Assembly: GCA_963663945.1 (NCBI GenBank)
Contig: OY760687.1
Location: 992,001 to 1,056,000, forward strand
Reading direction: 5' to 3'
From: Bin87 sp963663945
Lineage (GTDB): Bacteria; Chloroflexota; Dehalococcoidia; Lucifugimonadales; UBA3495
DNA length: 64,000 nucleotides
Part shown: positions 50,070 through 58,937 of the stretch, piece after piece
How positions within the stretch are numbered: position 1 is the stretch's first letter
How the letters are laid out: each line of letters begins with the position of its first letter
The notes under the pieces: generated by a model
Database searches by the model: none
Told to the model about the DNA's origin: nothing
Seen by the model: the letters and a program-made list of their open reading frames with translations, nothing else
Translations under genes and position numbers: made by a program

Positions 50070-51179
50070 TCAGAATAGACGATACGCCATGAAGTCGATC
50101 AGGTTGCTTGCATCCTCTGCGGCCCAGGGCGGTAGCTCCAGCATCGCCAGCGCGGCCCGTCCTTCCTCGGCGGTCGACTCGGTGAGTTCGTCGGTTTGTC
50201 GGTCAGCGCCCAGGTCATCGAGTATCTGAAGGACTCGATTCACATCATCCTCGTCGAGCGCTTCCTGGGAGTACAACCGCAGCAACTCCACTCGATCGGC
50301 GCCGGCTGCGTGCTGAAAGGCGTACACGATGGGGTAGCTCTTTTTGCGCTGTACGATGTCGCTATCCGTGGACTTTCCGGTGATTGCTTCGTCTCCCCAA
50401 ATTCCGAGGTAATCATCCCGTATCTGGAACAACCTTCCGATTGCCCGGCCGAACCGAGCCACGCCCTCGAGGGTTCCTGGGTCTTCGGTTGCGATCGTGG
50501 CTCCGATCTCCATGCTGCTGCGGATCAGTGCGCCCGTTTTCAGGGCGATCATCGCCAGATATTCGTCCGACTTGATGGTGTCGCGACGTTCAAACTCGAG
50601 GTCCCGGCACTGGCCTTCGATCATTTCCAGATAGCTCTGGGTCAGCAGTTGGGAGACCCGGATCGTGGTGGCGGGAGGGACATTACCGTCCACACCCAGA
50701 GTGCTCAGGTCACCCAACGACTGCATCGCGTCGCCGGCCACCAGCGCCTGTTCAGTGCCCCAAACTGCCCACACCGTGGGTTGATGGCGCCGTTCCATTC
50801 CCTGGTCCTGGATGTCGTCGTGTACCAGGGAAAAATTGTGGATCAGTTCCAGTGCAGCAGCAGCGGGAGCAGCATGACCCGGATCGCCCTGAAGCGCGTC
50901 GCAGGCGAACATGCACAGCGTCGGGCGGAGCGCTTTGCCTTGCGACGACGGGGTGGCCGCCGGAACACCGGTCCGGTCCGACCAACCCAAATGGTATCGA
51001 AACAGCGTGTTGACCGCGTGATCTTGCAGAGGCGGTACTGCAGCTGCTAGCGCGGTTTCCAAGTACTCTCGGTACCGGTCAAACATGGCGGGCAGTGATG
51101 GCGCCTCGCCGTGCATTGGTGCATTGCCCCGCCGGACCAACCGGCGAGCCTCCGCGGAGGCTGTTGGTATTGTACCCAT
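50070..51179 (-). CDS. Polyprenyl diphosphate synthase (FPP/GGPP type)
   Basis: A 369-residue trans-prenyl synthase. GKALRP (81-86), the first Asp-rich motif HDDIQDQGMERR (121-125 DDIQD) and the second region FQIRDDYLGIWGDEA, where the final Asp of DDxxD is Gly. KSYPIVYAFQHA is also typical. As first gene of the hopanoid run it most likely supplies FPP to HpnD, though chain length is not decided by visible residues. The N terminus is uncertain: an in-frame ATG at 51116 is an alternative; neither start has a strong ribosome site. Confidence 0.88.
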   Translation of the reverse strand: MGTIPTASAEARRLVRRGNAPMHGEAPSLPAMFDRYREYLETALAAAVPPLQDHAVNTLFRYHLGWSDRTGVPAATPSSQGKALRPTLCMFACDALQGDPGHAAPAAAALELIHNFSLVHDDIQDQGMERRHQPTVWAVWGTEQALVAGDAMQSLGDLSTLGVDGNVPPATTIRVSQLLTQSYLEMIEGQCRDLEFERRDTIKSDEYLAMIALKTGALIRSSMEIGATIATEDPGTLEGVARFGRAIGRLFQIRDDYLGIWGDEAITGKSTDSDIVQRKKSYPIVYAFQHAAGADRVELLRLYSQEALDEDDVNRVLQILDDLGADRQTDELTESTAEEGRAALAMLELPPWAAEDASNLIDFMAYRLF

Positions 51180-51557
51180 TGACGAAGCCTGCCGTGCGAT
51201 GAGAGTTGGGGGTAGGCGCGGCGCGCGGTTTCCGGGTAGGGCCCGTTCGTTCCAACGGGTGCGAATCTATCTAACGCCGACAATCATGTCAAGCCACGAC
51301 GGCTTTGGCGCGTTGGATCCTGCGCAGCGATGCCGCGATGGCCCGCAAATTATTGAACCTGCCCGCGCTGACTTCGGGCGTCCGCCGGAGACCATTTTAT
51401 CGGGCGCGTTCCGGACGAAAAGCGAGGGATCTCCATCCCCCGAGACACGTTTCGCAAACAAACCATGCAAGGGGTGCTGGAATCGTTTGTCCGCAAAACG
51501 ATACACTCCCGCGCCGGCGGGAGTGTGTCAACGAAGATAGCGTGCCAGTTTAGAGAT
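51180..51557. other. Intergenic region, 378 bp
   Basis: No convincing gene. It holds the promoter side of the prenyl synthase/hopanoid run and, at its right end, the hairpin after the MoaD-like gene. Short open frames here have no coding character. Confidence 0.6.
51503..51526 (-). terminator. Hairpin downstream of the MoaD-like gene
   Basis: ACACTCCCGC and GCGGGAGTGT form a perfect 10-bp stem with a 4-base loop, 32 bases after the MoaD-like stop. On the minus strand it is followed by ATCGTTTTG, a short T-run compatible with termination. Confidence 0.6.
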
Positions 51558-51839
51558 TCAGGTCAATCCACCGGCAACCGCGGGCACGATGCTGATTTCG
51601 TCTCCGGATTTGATAGACGTCCGCAAGCCCTGGTCGAAGCGGATATCTTCGCCGTTTACGTAAATGTTCACGAAGTACCGCAATTCGCCTTCTTCGTCCA
51701 GCAGTCGCTCTTTGAAGCCGGGATAATCGCTCTCCAGCCGGTCGATCATTTGCGAAAGGTCGGCCACGTCCAGTTCAACTTTGTCCGCGCCGCCGGTCAT
51801 GCGTCGCAGCGGAGTGGGAATGCGTACCGTTACTCCCAT
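51558..51839 (-). CDS. MoaD/ThiS-family ubiquitin-like sulfur carrier
   Basis: A 93-residue beta-grasp protein (VTVRIPTPLRRMTGG, FVNIYVNGEDIRF, GDEISIVPAVAGG). The diglycine that must be C-terminal for thiocarboxylation is followed by Leu-Thr (AVAGGLT), so a protease would need to trim two residues, as in CysO-like systems with a JAMM protease. Last gene of a threonine synthase-NIL-MoaD unit. It could donate sulfur to cysteine, homocysteine or a cofactor. AGGAGG precedes the ATG. Confidence 0.87.
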   Translation of the reverse strand: MGVTVRIPTPLRRMTGGADKVELDVADLSQMIDRLESDYPGFKERLLDEEGELRYFVNIYVNGEDIRFDQGLRTSIKSGDEISIVPAVAGGLT

Positions 51840-51931
51840 TGGAATTGTTCCTCCTGCAATTTTGGGATGCTGCTGCGTTTGCGTCGCCGCGGCATTTCAG
51901 TAAGGACATCGAGCTCGGCAGACCGTCTCGC

Positions 51932-52180
51932 TCAGCCTTCGATCACATCTCCCGCGATGGGGTCGACTCGCACGCCCGTGTTGCCAACCCAGTCGAGACC
52001 GCGCTGGATCTCGTCATCGGAGCCTTCCAGCTCCAGGACCACCCATCCGACATCCGAACGAACATCGGCGCGCCTGATATTGGTCACCACGTCGAAGTCG
52101 TGCCCCAGCCGGTAGATGATTGGCTCCCGGACCATCTCGGCTGAGAAGGTGAACCGTACGCGCTGTTTGGCCATGGTCAT
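51932..52180 (-). CDS. NIL-domain protein
   Basis: An 82-residue ferredoxin-like NIL domain (RVRFTFSAEMVREPIIYRLG, FDVVTNIRRADVRSDVGWVVLELEG). NIL domains regulate methionine ABC transporters by binding methionine and also occur beside homocysteine/threonine genes. The ATG follows the threonine synthase TAG without a gap, so it is translationally coupled. It may sense a sulfur amino acid for the neighbouring enzyme or carrier. Confidence 0.88.
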   Translation of the reverse strand: MTMAKQRVRFTFSAEMVREPIIYRLGHDFDVVTNIRRADVRSDVGWVVLELEGSDDEIQRGLDWVGNTGVRVDPIAGDVIEG

Positions 52181-53470
52181 CTACACCCGGGCCGCCATTC
52201 GGTTCTCCAGCGCTTCCTCGAATGAACCCATCATCGGCTTGATGTGGAGTGGATTCACCACTTCCTCCACGGCTTCCTGGGTTTTCAGTCCGTTGCCCGT
52301 GATGTAGGCCACCGCCAGTTCGTCGGCGCCGATGGCGCCGGATTCGGCCAGATACTTCAGAGTGGAGACAGTGACCCCGCCGGCGGTTTCGGTGAAAATG
52401 CCCTCGGTCTCGGCCAGCAGCTTGATGCCCTCCACAACCTGGGACTCCGGCACGGCGTAGCCGCTTCCGCCCGACTCCCTGATAACCCTCAGGCTGTAGA
52501 TTCCGTCCGCCGGATTGCCGATGGCCAACGACTTGGCAATGCTGTCCGGTCGCACAGGCCGTATCTGGTTCTGCTGGTTTTCCCAGGCGGTGACTATCGG
52601 GCAACAACCGGCAGCTTGCGCCATGTGCATCCGCGTGGTGATTGCGGGATGATGGACGGTGTTCTGGTCGGCGCCAAACGGCTGCGGGCCCACGCCGTCG
52701 AGCAGGCCCAGACATGCCAACTCGTTGAACCCTTTCCAGATCTTGGTGAACATGGCTCCGGAAGCCGACGGCACCACGACATGGTCCGGCACCCTCCAGC
52801 CCAACTGCTCGGCAACTTCGTACCCCAGGGTCTTGCTGCCTTCCGCGTAGTACGGTCGCATGTTGATGTTGACGAACGCCCAGGGGTAGTTGTCGCTAAC
52901 CTCGCTGCACAGGCGGTTAACTTCGTCGTAGGTGCCTTCAACTGCCACCAGCGTGGGGTTATAGACCGCTGCTCCGATGACCTTGCCGCGTTCCAGATCG
53001 GCGGGTATGAAGACCACCGCGTCGATGCCCGCCCGCGCGGCGTGTGCCGCCACGCTACAGGCCAGGTTACCGGTGCTGGCGCAGGCCAGGGTCTCGTAAC
53101 CAAACTCAACCGCCTTGGTGGCGGCTACCGACACCACGCGGTCCTTGAATGAGAACGACGGGTTCACGCTGTCGTTCTTGATGTACAGGTTGTTCAGGCC
53201 CAGTTTCTTGCCGAGGTTCCTGGCCTTCAAAAGCGGGGTGTAGCCCGCCATGATGTCCACGGGATCATCCGCCGACGCCGGCAACAAGTCCTCATAGCGC
53301 CAGATGCTCAACGGGCCGTCGGCGATGCGTTGGTGCGAGACCACCTCTGAGATGGTCACGTAATCGTAGATGACTTCCAACGGGCCGAAACAGAAGTCGC
53401 AGACGTTCAGGGGCTCGCCCGGGTATTCCCGGCCGCATTCCCGGCACTTTAATCCTTTGACAAACGCCAC
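52181..53470 (-). CDS. thrC: Threonine synthase (PLP)
   Basis: A 429-residue fold-type II PLP enzyme from a GTG with GGAGG upstream. An N-terminal zinc ribbon (Cys9, Cys12, Cys24, Cys27) precedes the catalytic domain, as in threonine synthases of archaea and some bacteria. The PLP lysine is K109 in NPSFSFKDR, and ASTGNLACSVAAHAARAG binds the phosphate. The reaction would be O-phosphohomoserine to threonine. Because it is coupled to NIL and MoaD-like genes, a role as a sulfur-carrier-dependent homocysteine or cysteate-type synthase should be kept in mind. Confidence 0.85.
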   Translation of the reverse strand: MAFVKGLKCRECGREYPGEPLNVCDFCFGPLEVIYDYVTISEVVSHQRIADGPLSIWRYEDLLPASADDPVDIMAGYTPLLKARNLGKKLGLNNLYIKNDSVNPSFSFKDRVVSVAATKAVEFGYETLACASTGNLACSVAAHAARAGIDAVVFIPADLERGKVIGAAVYNPTLVAVEGTYDEVNRLCSEVSDNYPWAFVNINMRPYYAEGSKTLGYEVAEQLGWRVPDHVVVPSASGAMFTKIWKGFNELACLGLLDGVGPQPFGADQNTVHHPAITTRMHMAQAAGCCPIVTAWENQQNQIRPVRPDSIAKSLAIGNPADGIYSLRVIRESGGSGYAVPESQVVEGIKLLAETEGIFTETAGGVTVSTLKYLAESGAIGADELAVAYITGNGLKTQEAVEEVVNPLHIKPMMGSFEEALENRMAARV

Positions 53471-53879
53471 CGGATGTTACCTCCGTGGTTCCTGATGTAC
53501 CCAATGCGCCAGTTTGTAACCCAACCGTTTGCGGGGTTCAAACCGCATACACCGGTCACACATTGTGCCAGAGGACGCCCGGACTATCAACCGCGGCCTC
53601 GTCGCGCACAGGGTTGTTCGATTGTTGAGTGAGCCAAAATGCCGGTGAGTCTGGAGGTGAAACCGGCGGCGGTGCAGGGATTCCGCACCCACAAAACTGT
53701 CGGCCCAAGAAGTGAATTGAGAGGAGGCTGGTGTTGCGAAGACGGCCACCGTCGTCCTCCTCGATCGGGCATGGGGATTCTCCGATACGGATGTCGCAGT
53801 GGCTTTCTTCATACCACACGATTCCGCTTACAACACGTCCGGCTGCTCTGATCCTACCCCGATCGCATGGCGACCTTTC
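53471..53879. other. Intergenic region, 409 bp, leader of thrC
   Basis: No supported gene. Contains the thrC promoter and an approximately 85-base leader. A TGCGG/CCGCA stem around GGTTCAAA near 53529-53546 was examined as a tRNA or T-box feature and rejected. Short open frames lack family resemblance. Confidence 0.6.
53562..53590 (-). promoter_or_regulatory. Promoter of the thrC unit
   Basis: Minus strand: TTGATA (53590-53585), 17-base spacer, CACAAT (53567-53562). Position and spacing suit a vegetative promoter for thrC-NIL-moaD. Confidence 0.5.
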
Positions 53880-55418
53880 CTATTGTCGCAGTTCCGCGCG
53901 TTTCGCTTCCCGGTTCCATGACTTGACGGTGAAACGGTGGCCCAGGCTGCGTTGAATCTCGCGCCACTTTCGGCCGTCATCGGGAGTGATGAAAGTTATC
54001 ACCTCGCCATCCTGGCCCATACGGCCGGTGCGTCCCACCCGGTGGGTGAACAACTGCTCGGAATCGGGCAGGTCAAAGTTGATCACCTGAGCGATTCCCG
54101 CGACGTCCAGGCCACGGGCCGCGACATTGGTAGCGACCAAAATCGGTACGTCGCCGGAACGAAAGCCCCGCATCACGCGTTCGCGCGCCGGTTGGCTGAG
54201 ATTTCCCTGGAGGGCTCCTGCGGGATAGCCGAACATCTCAAGTTGCCTGGCCAGTTGTTTCACCCCGTGCTTGGTCTTTCCGAACACGAGGATCGGCGCG
54301 TCGTCGCGCTGGTCCAGCAGGGTTCGCAGCGCCGACATCTTGTCGGCCTTCTGGATGCTGTACACCCGGTGTTCCACGGTGGGCAGGGCCCGCAGGTCCG
54401 CGTCCACCTCCACGGTAATCGGGTTTCTCAGGTGCTTTTTGGCGGTTCCGGCTACCCATTCCGGCATCGTTGCTGACAACAGCGCCGTCTGTCGGCCGGA
54501 GGGTGTGCGGCTGAGGATCGCGTCAACGTCCCGGGCAAACCCCAGGTCAAGCATTTCGTCGGCCTCATCCAGAACCAGGAACCTGACGGCGCTCAGGTTA
54601 AGGGATCCCTGGCGCAGGTGGTCCAGCGTACGCCCGGGCGTGCCGATGATGATGTGGGCGCCGTTGCGCAGCGCCGCGTGCTCGGGCCGCAACGACCGGC
54701 CGCCGTATAGCAGGGTCACGCGCAGCCGTTGCCGCGCCACGAGGCTCTCGACCACTTCGGCGACCTGGATGGCGAGTTCGCGGGTGGGCACCAGTACCAA
54801 CGCCTGAACAGCGAGTTCGGACGGGTCGCATCGTTCCACCATCGGCACGGCGAACGCCAGGGTCTTGCCGGAGCCGGTGCGAGCCTGCCCGATCAGGTCA
54901 CGCCCGTCCAGGAGAGGGGGTATGGACTGTTCCTGGATTGGCGTGGGCTCCGCGATGTTCATGCGACCTATCGCGGCCCGGGTAGCGTTGTTCAGATCGA
55001 TTCCGGGAAAGACCTCTGCGTGCGCGCCGGCATGGTCCGATACAGTTTGTTCGGCTATGTCATCGGTCGCCACCGGCTCGGCTACCGGCGCCGAGGGTTC
55101 GGGCGTTGCGCCGCTCCGGCGAGATTTCCAGCATTCGGAGCAATAGACCGGTCGCTCGGGACTCGGTCGGAATGGCACCGTGGTGCGCGCTCGGCAATTG
55201 GCGCAGGTGGCGGCATGTTGCGGTCGGTTGCGCTGCGCCGGACTCTGCGGCGCCCAATTGCCCTGCGACCTGTTGTTGCGGGTTCGGTTATGCGATCGTT
55301 GGCGGTTTGACCGAGATGGAGATTGTGTACTGATGATGTCTCCTTCGTAGAGCAGGGGATGGTCTGAATGGTGCGGGATCAACGGGCAAAGATGTTGTAG
55401 TCCCGCTGCCGCAGACAC
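53880..55418 (-). CDS. DEAD-box RNA helicase with N-terminal cysteine knuckle
   Basis: Up to 512 residues. Helicase core: Q motif TPIQEQSIPPLL, Walker A ARTGSGKT, PTRELA, VLDEADEML, SAT and HRVGRTGRMG are all intact. In the N-terminal extension CANC and CSEC, 19 residues apart, look like a zinc knuckle within an Arg/Asn/Gln-rich low-complexity tail suited to RNA binding. The only standard start in frame is GTG at 55418, without a ribosome site. A strong GAAGGAGA sits just before two ATC codons at 55332-55337, so initiation at ATC is possible (about 485 residues). Confidence 0.87.
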   Translation of the reverse strand: MSAAAGLQHLCPLIPHHSDHPLLYEGDIISTQSPSRSNRQRSHNRTRNNRSQGNWAPQSPAQRNRPQHAATCANCRARTTVPFRPSPERPVYCSECWKSRRSGATPEPSAPVAEPVATDDIAEQTVSDHAGAHAEVFPGIDLNNATRAAIGRMNIAEPTPIQEQSIPPLLDGRDLIGQARTGSGKTLAFAVPMVERCDPSELAVQALVLVPTRELAIQVAEVVESLVARQRLRVTLLYGGRSLRPEHAALRNGAHIIIGTPGRTLDHLRQGSLNLSAVRFLVLDEADEMLDLGFARDVDAILSRTPSGRQTALLSATMPEWVAGTAKKHLRNPITVEVDADLRALPTVEHRVYSIQKADKMSALRTLLDQRDDAPILVFGKTKHGVKQLARQLEMFGYPAGALQGNLSQPARERVMRGFRSGDVPILVATNVAARGLDVAGIAQVINFDLPDSEQLFTHRVGRTGRMGQDGEVITFITPDDGRKWREIQRSLGHRFTVKSWNREAKRAELRQ

Positions 55419-55585
55419 TCGATGGCGCGCGAAATCGGCGCGTCGCCGGCGTGCGGTTCTTCATTATTACCAATAGTGTAACAGTATTATCATGCCGACT
55501 TCTGATACTTCGCGTCATTGCCGGCGGAATTCGGAGTCAAATCCCGCTGACAATCGCGGTGCGTTCGACAAGGCGTGGGTGTCGA

Positions 55586-57712
55586 TCACTTCAGCGACAG
55601 GGATATTCGTTTGCGCTCAAGGTCCACCTCAAGCACCGTCACCCACACCCGCTGCTGCACTTTGACCACATCCGACGGATTGTTGACGTAGCCTTCCGCC
55701 ATCTGGCTGATGTGGACCAGCCCGTCCTGGTGTACGCCAACATCGACGAACGCGCCGAAACCGGTGACGTTGGTTATCACGCCGGGCAGTTTCATTCCCG
55801 CCGTCAGGTCCTCGATCCGGTGAATGCCTGCTGCGAAGTCGAAGGGCTCGAATTCCTGGCGCGGGTCCCGCCCCGGGCGAGCCAGTTCTTCCACTATGTC
55901 ATGCAGGGTCGGCAGGCCGACGCGATCGGTGACGTAACGGCGGAGGTCAATCTGATCGCCGATAGATGCGTCTTCCAGAAGCTGCCCCACCGGTCGGCTG
56001 AGATCCTTGGCGATTTCGGCCACGACCGGGTAGGACTCGGGATGCACCGCGGTGGCGTCCAGGGGTTGGACTCCCCCGCTGATGCGCAAGAACCCCGCAG
56101 CCTGTTCAAAAGCCCTGGGGCCCAGACGCGGCACTTTTTTCAGGGCATCCCGGGAGGCGAAGGGGCCATTGCGGTTCCGGTACTCCACAATGGCATTGGC
56201 GAGACGCGGGCCCAGGCCAGAAACGTACGAAAGCAGCTCCGGGCTGGCGGTGTTCACTTCAACGCCAACTTGGTTGACGCAGCTGACCACCACGTCGTCC
56301 AGACGTTGCTTCAGAGCCTTTTGGTCCACATCGTGCTGGTACTGGCCGACACCAATGGACTTGGGATCTATCTTTACCAGTTCGGCCAGCGGGTCCATGA
56401 GCCGGCGACCGATGGATACGGCGCCGCGGACGGTGATGTCGTGCTCCGGGAACTCGGCACGCGCCGCTTCCGATGCCGAATACACCGAGGCCCCACTCTC
56501 GTTGACCATGACTATTGCAATCTGCGGACCCAATTCTAGGGCTCTGAGAAAGGTTTCGGTTTCGCGGCCCCCGGTGCCATTGCCCACGGCGATGGCCTCA
56601 ACGCAGTGCTGATCGCACAGCAGGCGTATCTTCCCGGCAGCCTCGGCCGCATCCCGTTCTCCGAGCAGCGGATAAACGGTATCGTGGTGCAGCAGGTGGC
56701 CCTGCGGGTCCAGACACACCAGTTTGCAGCCGGAACGGAACCCGGGATCCAGCGCCAGGACGTTCTTCTGGCCCAGCGCCGGCGCGAGCAACAACTCCCG
56801 CAAGTTGTCGGCGAACACTGCGATGGCAGTGTCTTCGGCCCGAACTCTGGCCGCTTTGCTGACCTCCGTTTCCATCGTGGATTCCAGCAGCGCCTTGTAT
56901 CGTTCCCGGATGGCCTGGCGGATCTGTGCCGCCGCCGCGTTGTCTCGCTTGACAAAGAGCCGCTCAAGGACAGCAGTCGCCGACTCGGCCAACGGCGCGA
57001 CGCGAACCGACAGGAGAGATTCCTTCTCGCCACGGAACATGGCGAGTATCCGGTGGGACGGCGCGCTCGCGATCGGTTCCCGCCAGTCGAAGTAATCCCG
57101 GTACTTGGCCGCTTCCGTTTGTTTACCCGATGCGACCTTGGCCGAAATGGCGCCCTGGGACCAGAACAACTCACGGATCTCGCGCCGGGCGGTGGAGTCT
57201 TCGCTGACCCATTCGGCGATGATATCCCGGGCTCCGCTCAGCGCCTCATTGGCGTTTTCCACCCCCGCCTCGGGATTGACGTACTGCGTTGCGGCGCGGT
57301 CGATGTCAAAGTCCCTCTGTCCCCAGAGCAGCGAGGCCAGGGGTTCCAGTTTCTTTTCTCTGGCGATGGCAGCGCGCGTGCGCCTCTTGGGCCGGAACGG
57401 CAGGTACGTGTCCTCCAGGACTGCCATTGATTCGGCGGATAGAATAGCCGTCCGTAGCTCTTCGCTGAGCAGACCCCGCTTCTCCAGCGACGCCAGGATG
57501 GTTTCCCGTCGCTCGTTGAGCTCCCGGAGTTGCGCCAGCCGGTCCCGAATGCCGGAGATCGCCACCTCGTCGAGGCTGCCCGTGCTCTCCTTGCGGTACC
57601 GAGCGATGAAGGGCACCGTGGCGCCATCGTCGAGCAAGCCAATCGTGGCCTCCACCTGCGCGCAGGCCAACCGAAACTCGCGGGCAATTTGGCCGGCCTC
57701 CGTGTCAGGCAT
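55586..57712 (-). CDS. tex: Tex-family S1 RNA-binding protein
   Basis: A 708-residue Tex protein. Order of domains: N-terminal helical Tex region (VEATIGLLDDGATVPFIARYRKE), YqgF-like RNase H fold (VLALDPGFRSGCKLVCLD near 325), helix-hairpin-helix repeats (LSYVSGLGPRLANAIVEYR), and a C-terminal S1 domain (GVITNVTGFGAFVDVGVHQDGLVHISQMAE). Tex binds transcription elongation complexes and nucleic acid. The protein ends soon after the S1 domain, so it lacks the polar tail of longer homologues. Complete. Confidence 0.93.
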   Translation of the reverse strand: MPDTEAGQIAREFRLACAQVEATIGLLDDGATVPFIARYRKESTGSLDEVAISGIRDRLAQLRELNERRETILASLEKRGLLSEELRTAILSAESMAVLEDTYLPFRPKRRTRAAIAREKKLEPLASLLWGQRDFDIDRAATQYVNPEAGVENANEALSGARDIIAEWVSEDSTARREIRELFWSQGAISAKVASGKQTEAAKYRDYFDWREPIASAPSHRILAMFRGEKESLLSVRVAPLAESATAVLERLFVKRDNAAAAQIRQAIRERYKALLESTMETEVSKAARVRAEDTAIAVFADNLRELLLAPALGQKNVLALDPGFRSGCKLVCLDPQGHLLHHDTVYPLLGERDAAEAAGKIRLLCDQHCVEAIAVGNGTGGRETETFLRALELGPQIAIVMVNESGASVYSASEAARAEFPEHDITVRGAVSIGRRLMDPLAELVKIDPKSIGVGQYQHDVDQKALKQRLDDVVVSCVNQVGVEVNTASPELLSYVSGLGPRLANAIVEYRNRNGPFASRDALKKVPRLGPRAFEQAAGFLRISGGVQPLDATAVHPESYPVVAEIAKDLSRPVGQLLEDASIGDQIDLRRYVTDRVGLPTLHDIVEELARPGRDPRQEFEPFDFAAGIHRIEDLTAGMKLPGVITNVTGFGAFVDVGVHQDGLVHISQMAEGYVNNPSDVVKVQQRVWVTVLEVDLERKRISLSLK

Positions 57713-57815
57713 GATCGTTGTATCCCATTGTCAGCGCGCCGAGAGTGCGGGCTGCGATTGAGGCAGGTTTCCGACGGAGTGTTCGGCGGTTGGCGGCACG
57801 AAACATGCAGATGCC

Positions 57816-58937
57816 CTACCCGGTGGCGTTGACGCCGGACTTGACCGTCGGCAGGTTCCGGCTTGCGATATTCGCCGGCGGTTTCGAGCGCTTTCTAAGA
57901 ACGGCGGACACCTCATGCATGTGGCTGAGTATCTCCCGATACGACGTGAACGTGCCGGTTTCGTAATAGGGGATACCCCGCTGCCGGCAGAACTCCTGGA
58001 CAATCGGCCGGGCCTTGCCCAATCTGTTCCTCGGAATCATGGTGAACAGGTGGTGCTCAATCTGGTAGTTCAGCCCGCCGTAAAGAAAGTCGACCAGGAA
58101 GTTTGGCTTGACGTTGCGGGTCGTCAGTACCTGGGTTCGCACGAAATCCAGCGGATTGTCCTTGTCCAGGATCAACATCCCCTTGTGGTTCGGGGCGAAC
58201 ACCAGCCCGTAGTACAACCCGAACAGAGCCTGGTGAATCAGGGCGAAGACCAATGCCTGCCATGGATTGAGCGCATAGAGCAACAGCCCAAAGTACAGCG
58301 CAAAGTGCACCGCCATCAGCCCCAATTCCGGGAGGTAGGTGCCGGGTCGGCGTGCCCCGACCAGGAACTGAGCGCTGGAAAACCGCAGGGCCATGCTCTC
58401 CAACGTCAGGATTGGTACGAAGTAGAAGGCCTGGTACGCCACCAGAAACCGCCGGACGTCCCGGATGTCGCTGGCTTTTTCTTCCGAGAAGGCCAATACC
58501 GGGATCATGGTATGAGGGTCGTCATCAAGGTCGTTGGGACTGCGGTGGTGCTGGTTGTGCTGGTTCAGCCACCAGGACTGGCTCATGCCCAGCAGCGAGC
58601 AGACGCCGTAGCCGATTAGCCGGTTCCCGCGAACCGATCGGCAAACTCCCTGGTGTCCGGCGTCGTGGCCGATGTAGCCGATCTGCCCGAACACAAAGGC
58701 CAGGAATACGGCGTTGGCCATCTGAATCCAAAAGTTGTCCACCACTATCAGCAGCGTGATGCTCAGGATGAGCATGGCCAACGTGGACACGATCTTGATG
58801 GTGTAATAACGGAGCTGCCGGTCAAGCAGCCCGCTTTCGCGAATTATCCGTGGCAGTTCGGCGAAATCGGCTACCGCGTCGGCCGCTGTGGTTGGTTGGG
58901 ATTTGGTGGTGGGAGAGAGGTTGGTAGGATCCTGCAT
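57816..58937 (-). CDS. Membrane fatty acid desaturase
   Basis: A 373-residue diiron desaturase. The three His boxes are GHDAGHQG, NQHNQHH and YQIEHHLF, with long hydrophobic segments between them (LAMLILSITLLIVVDNFW and others). The QxxHH third box and length match front-end/linoleoyl-CoA-type desaturases of the acyl-lipid class. It introduces a double bond into a membrane or CoA-bound acyl chain and needs O2 and an electron donor, none of which is encoded nearby. Confidence 0.9.
   Translation of the reverse strand: MQDPTNLSPTTKSQPTTAADAVADFAELPRIIRESGLLDRQLRYYTIKIVSTLAMLILSITLLIVVDNFWIQMANAVFLAFVFGQIGYIGHDAGHQGVCRSVRGNRLIGYGVCSLLGMSQSWWLNQHNQHHRSPNDLDDDPHTMIPVLAFSEEKASDIRDVRRFLVAYQAFYFVPILTLESMALRFSSAQFLVGARRPGTYLPELGLMAVHFALYFGLLLYALNPWQALVFALIHQALFGLYYGLVFAPNHKGMLILDKDNPLDFVRTQVLTTRNVKPNFLVDFLYGGLNYQIEHHLFTMIPRNRLGKARPIVQEFCRQRGIPYYETGTFTSYREILSHMHEVSAVLRKRSKPPANIASRNLPTVKSGVNATG

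Noticed and set aside
50070..51179. Loss of the second DDxxD in the prenyl synthase as a sign of inactivity
   Set aside because: The first two Asp residues of the second motif (DDYLG) are kept and the rest of the enzyme is intact, so a functional synthase is still likely.
53521..53560. tRNA T-arm or T-box-like element in the thrC leader (GGTTCAAA within TGCGG/CCGCA)
   Set aside because: The loop is 8 bases, not 7, and no acceptor, D or anticodon arm can be built around it.
55379..55470. A roughly 30-residue upstream frame before the helicase (ending RQRDYNIFAR)
   Set aside because: It has no ATG, GTG or TTG start in frame and no ribosome site; too weak to call.
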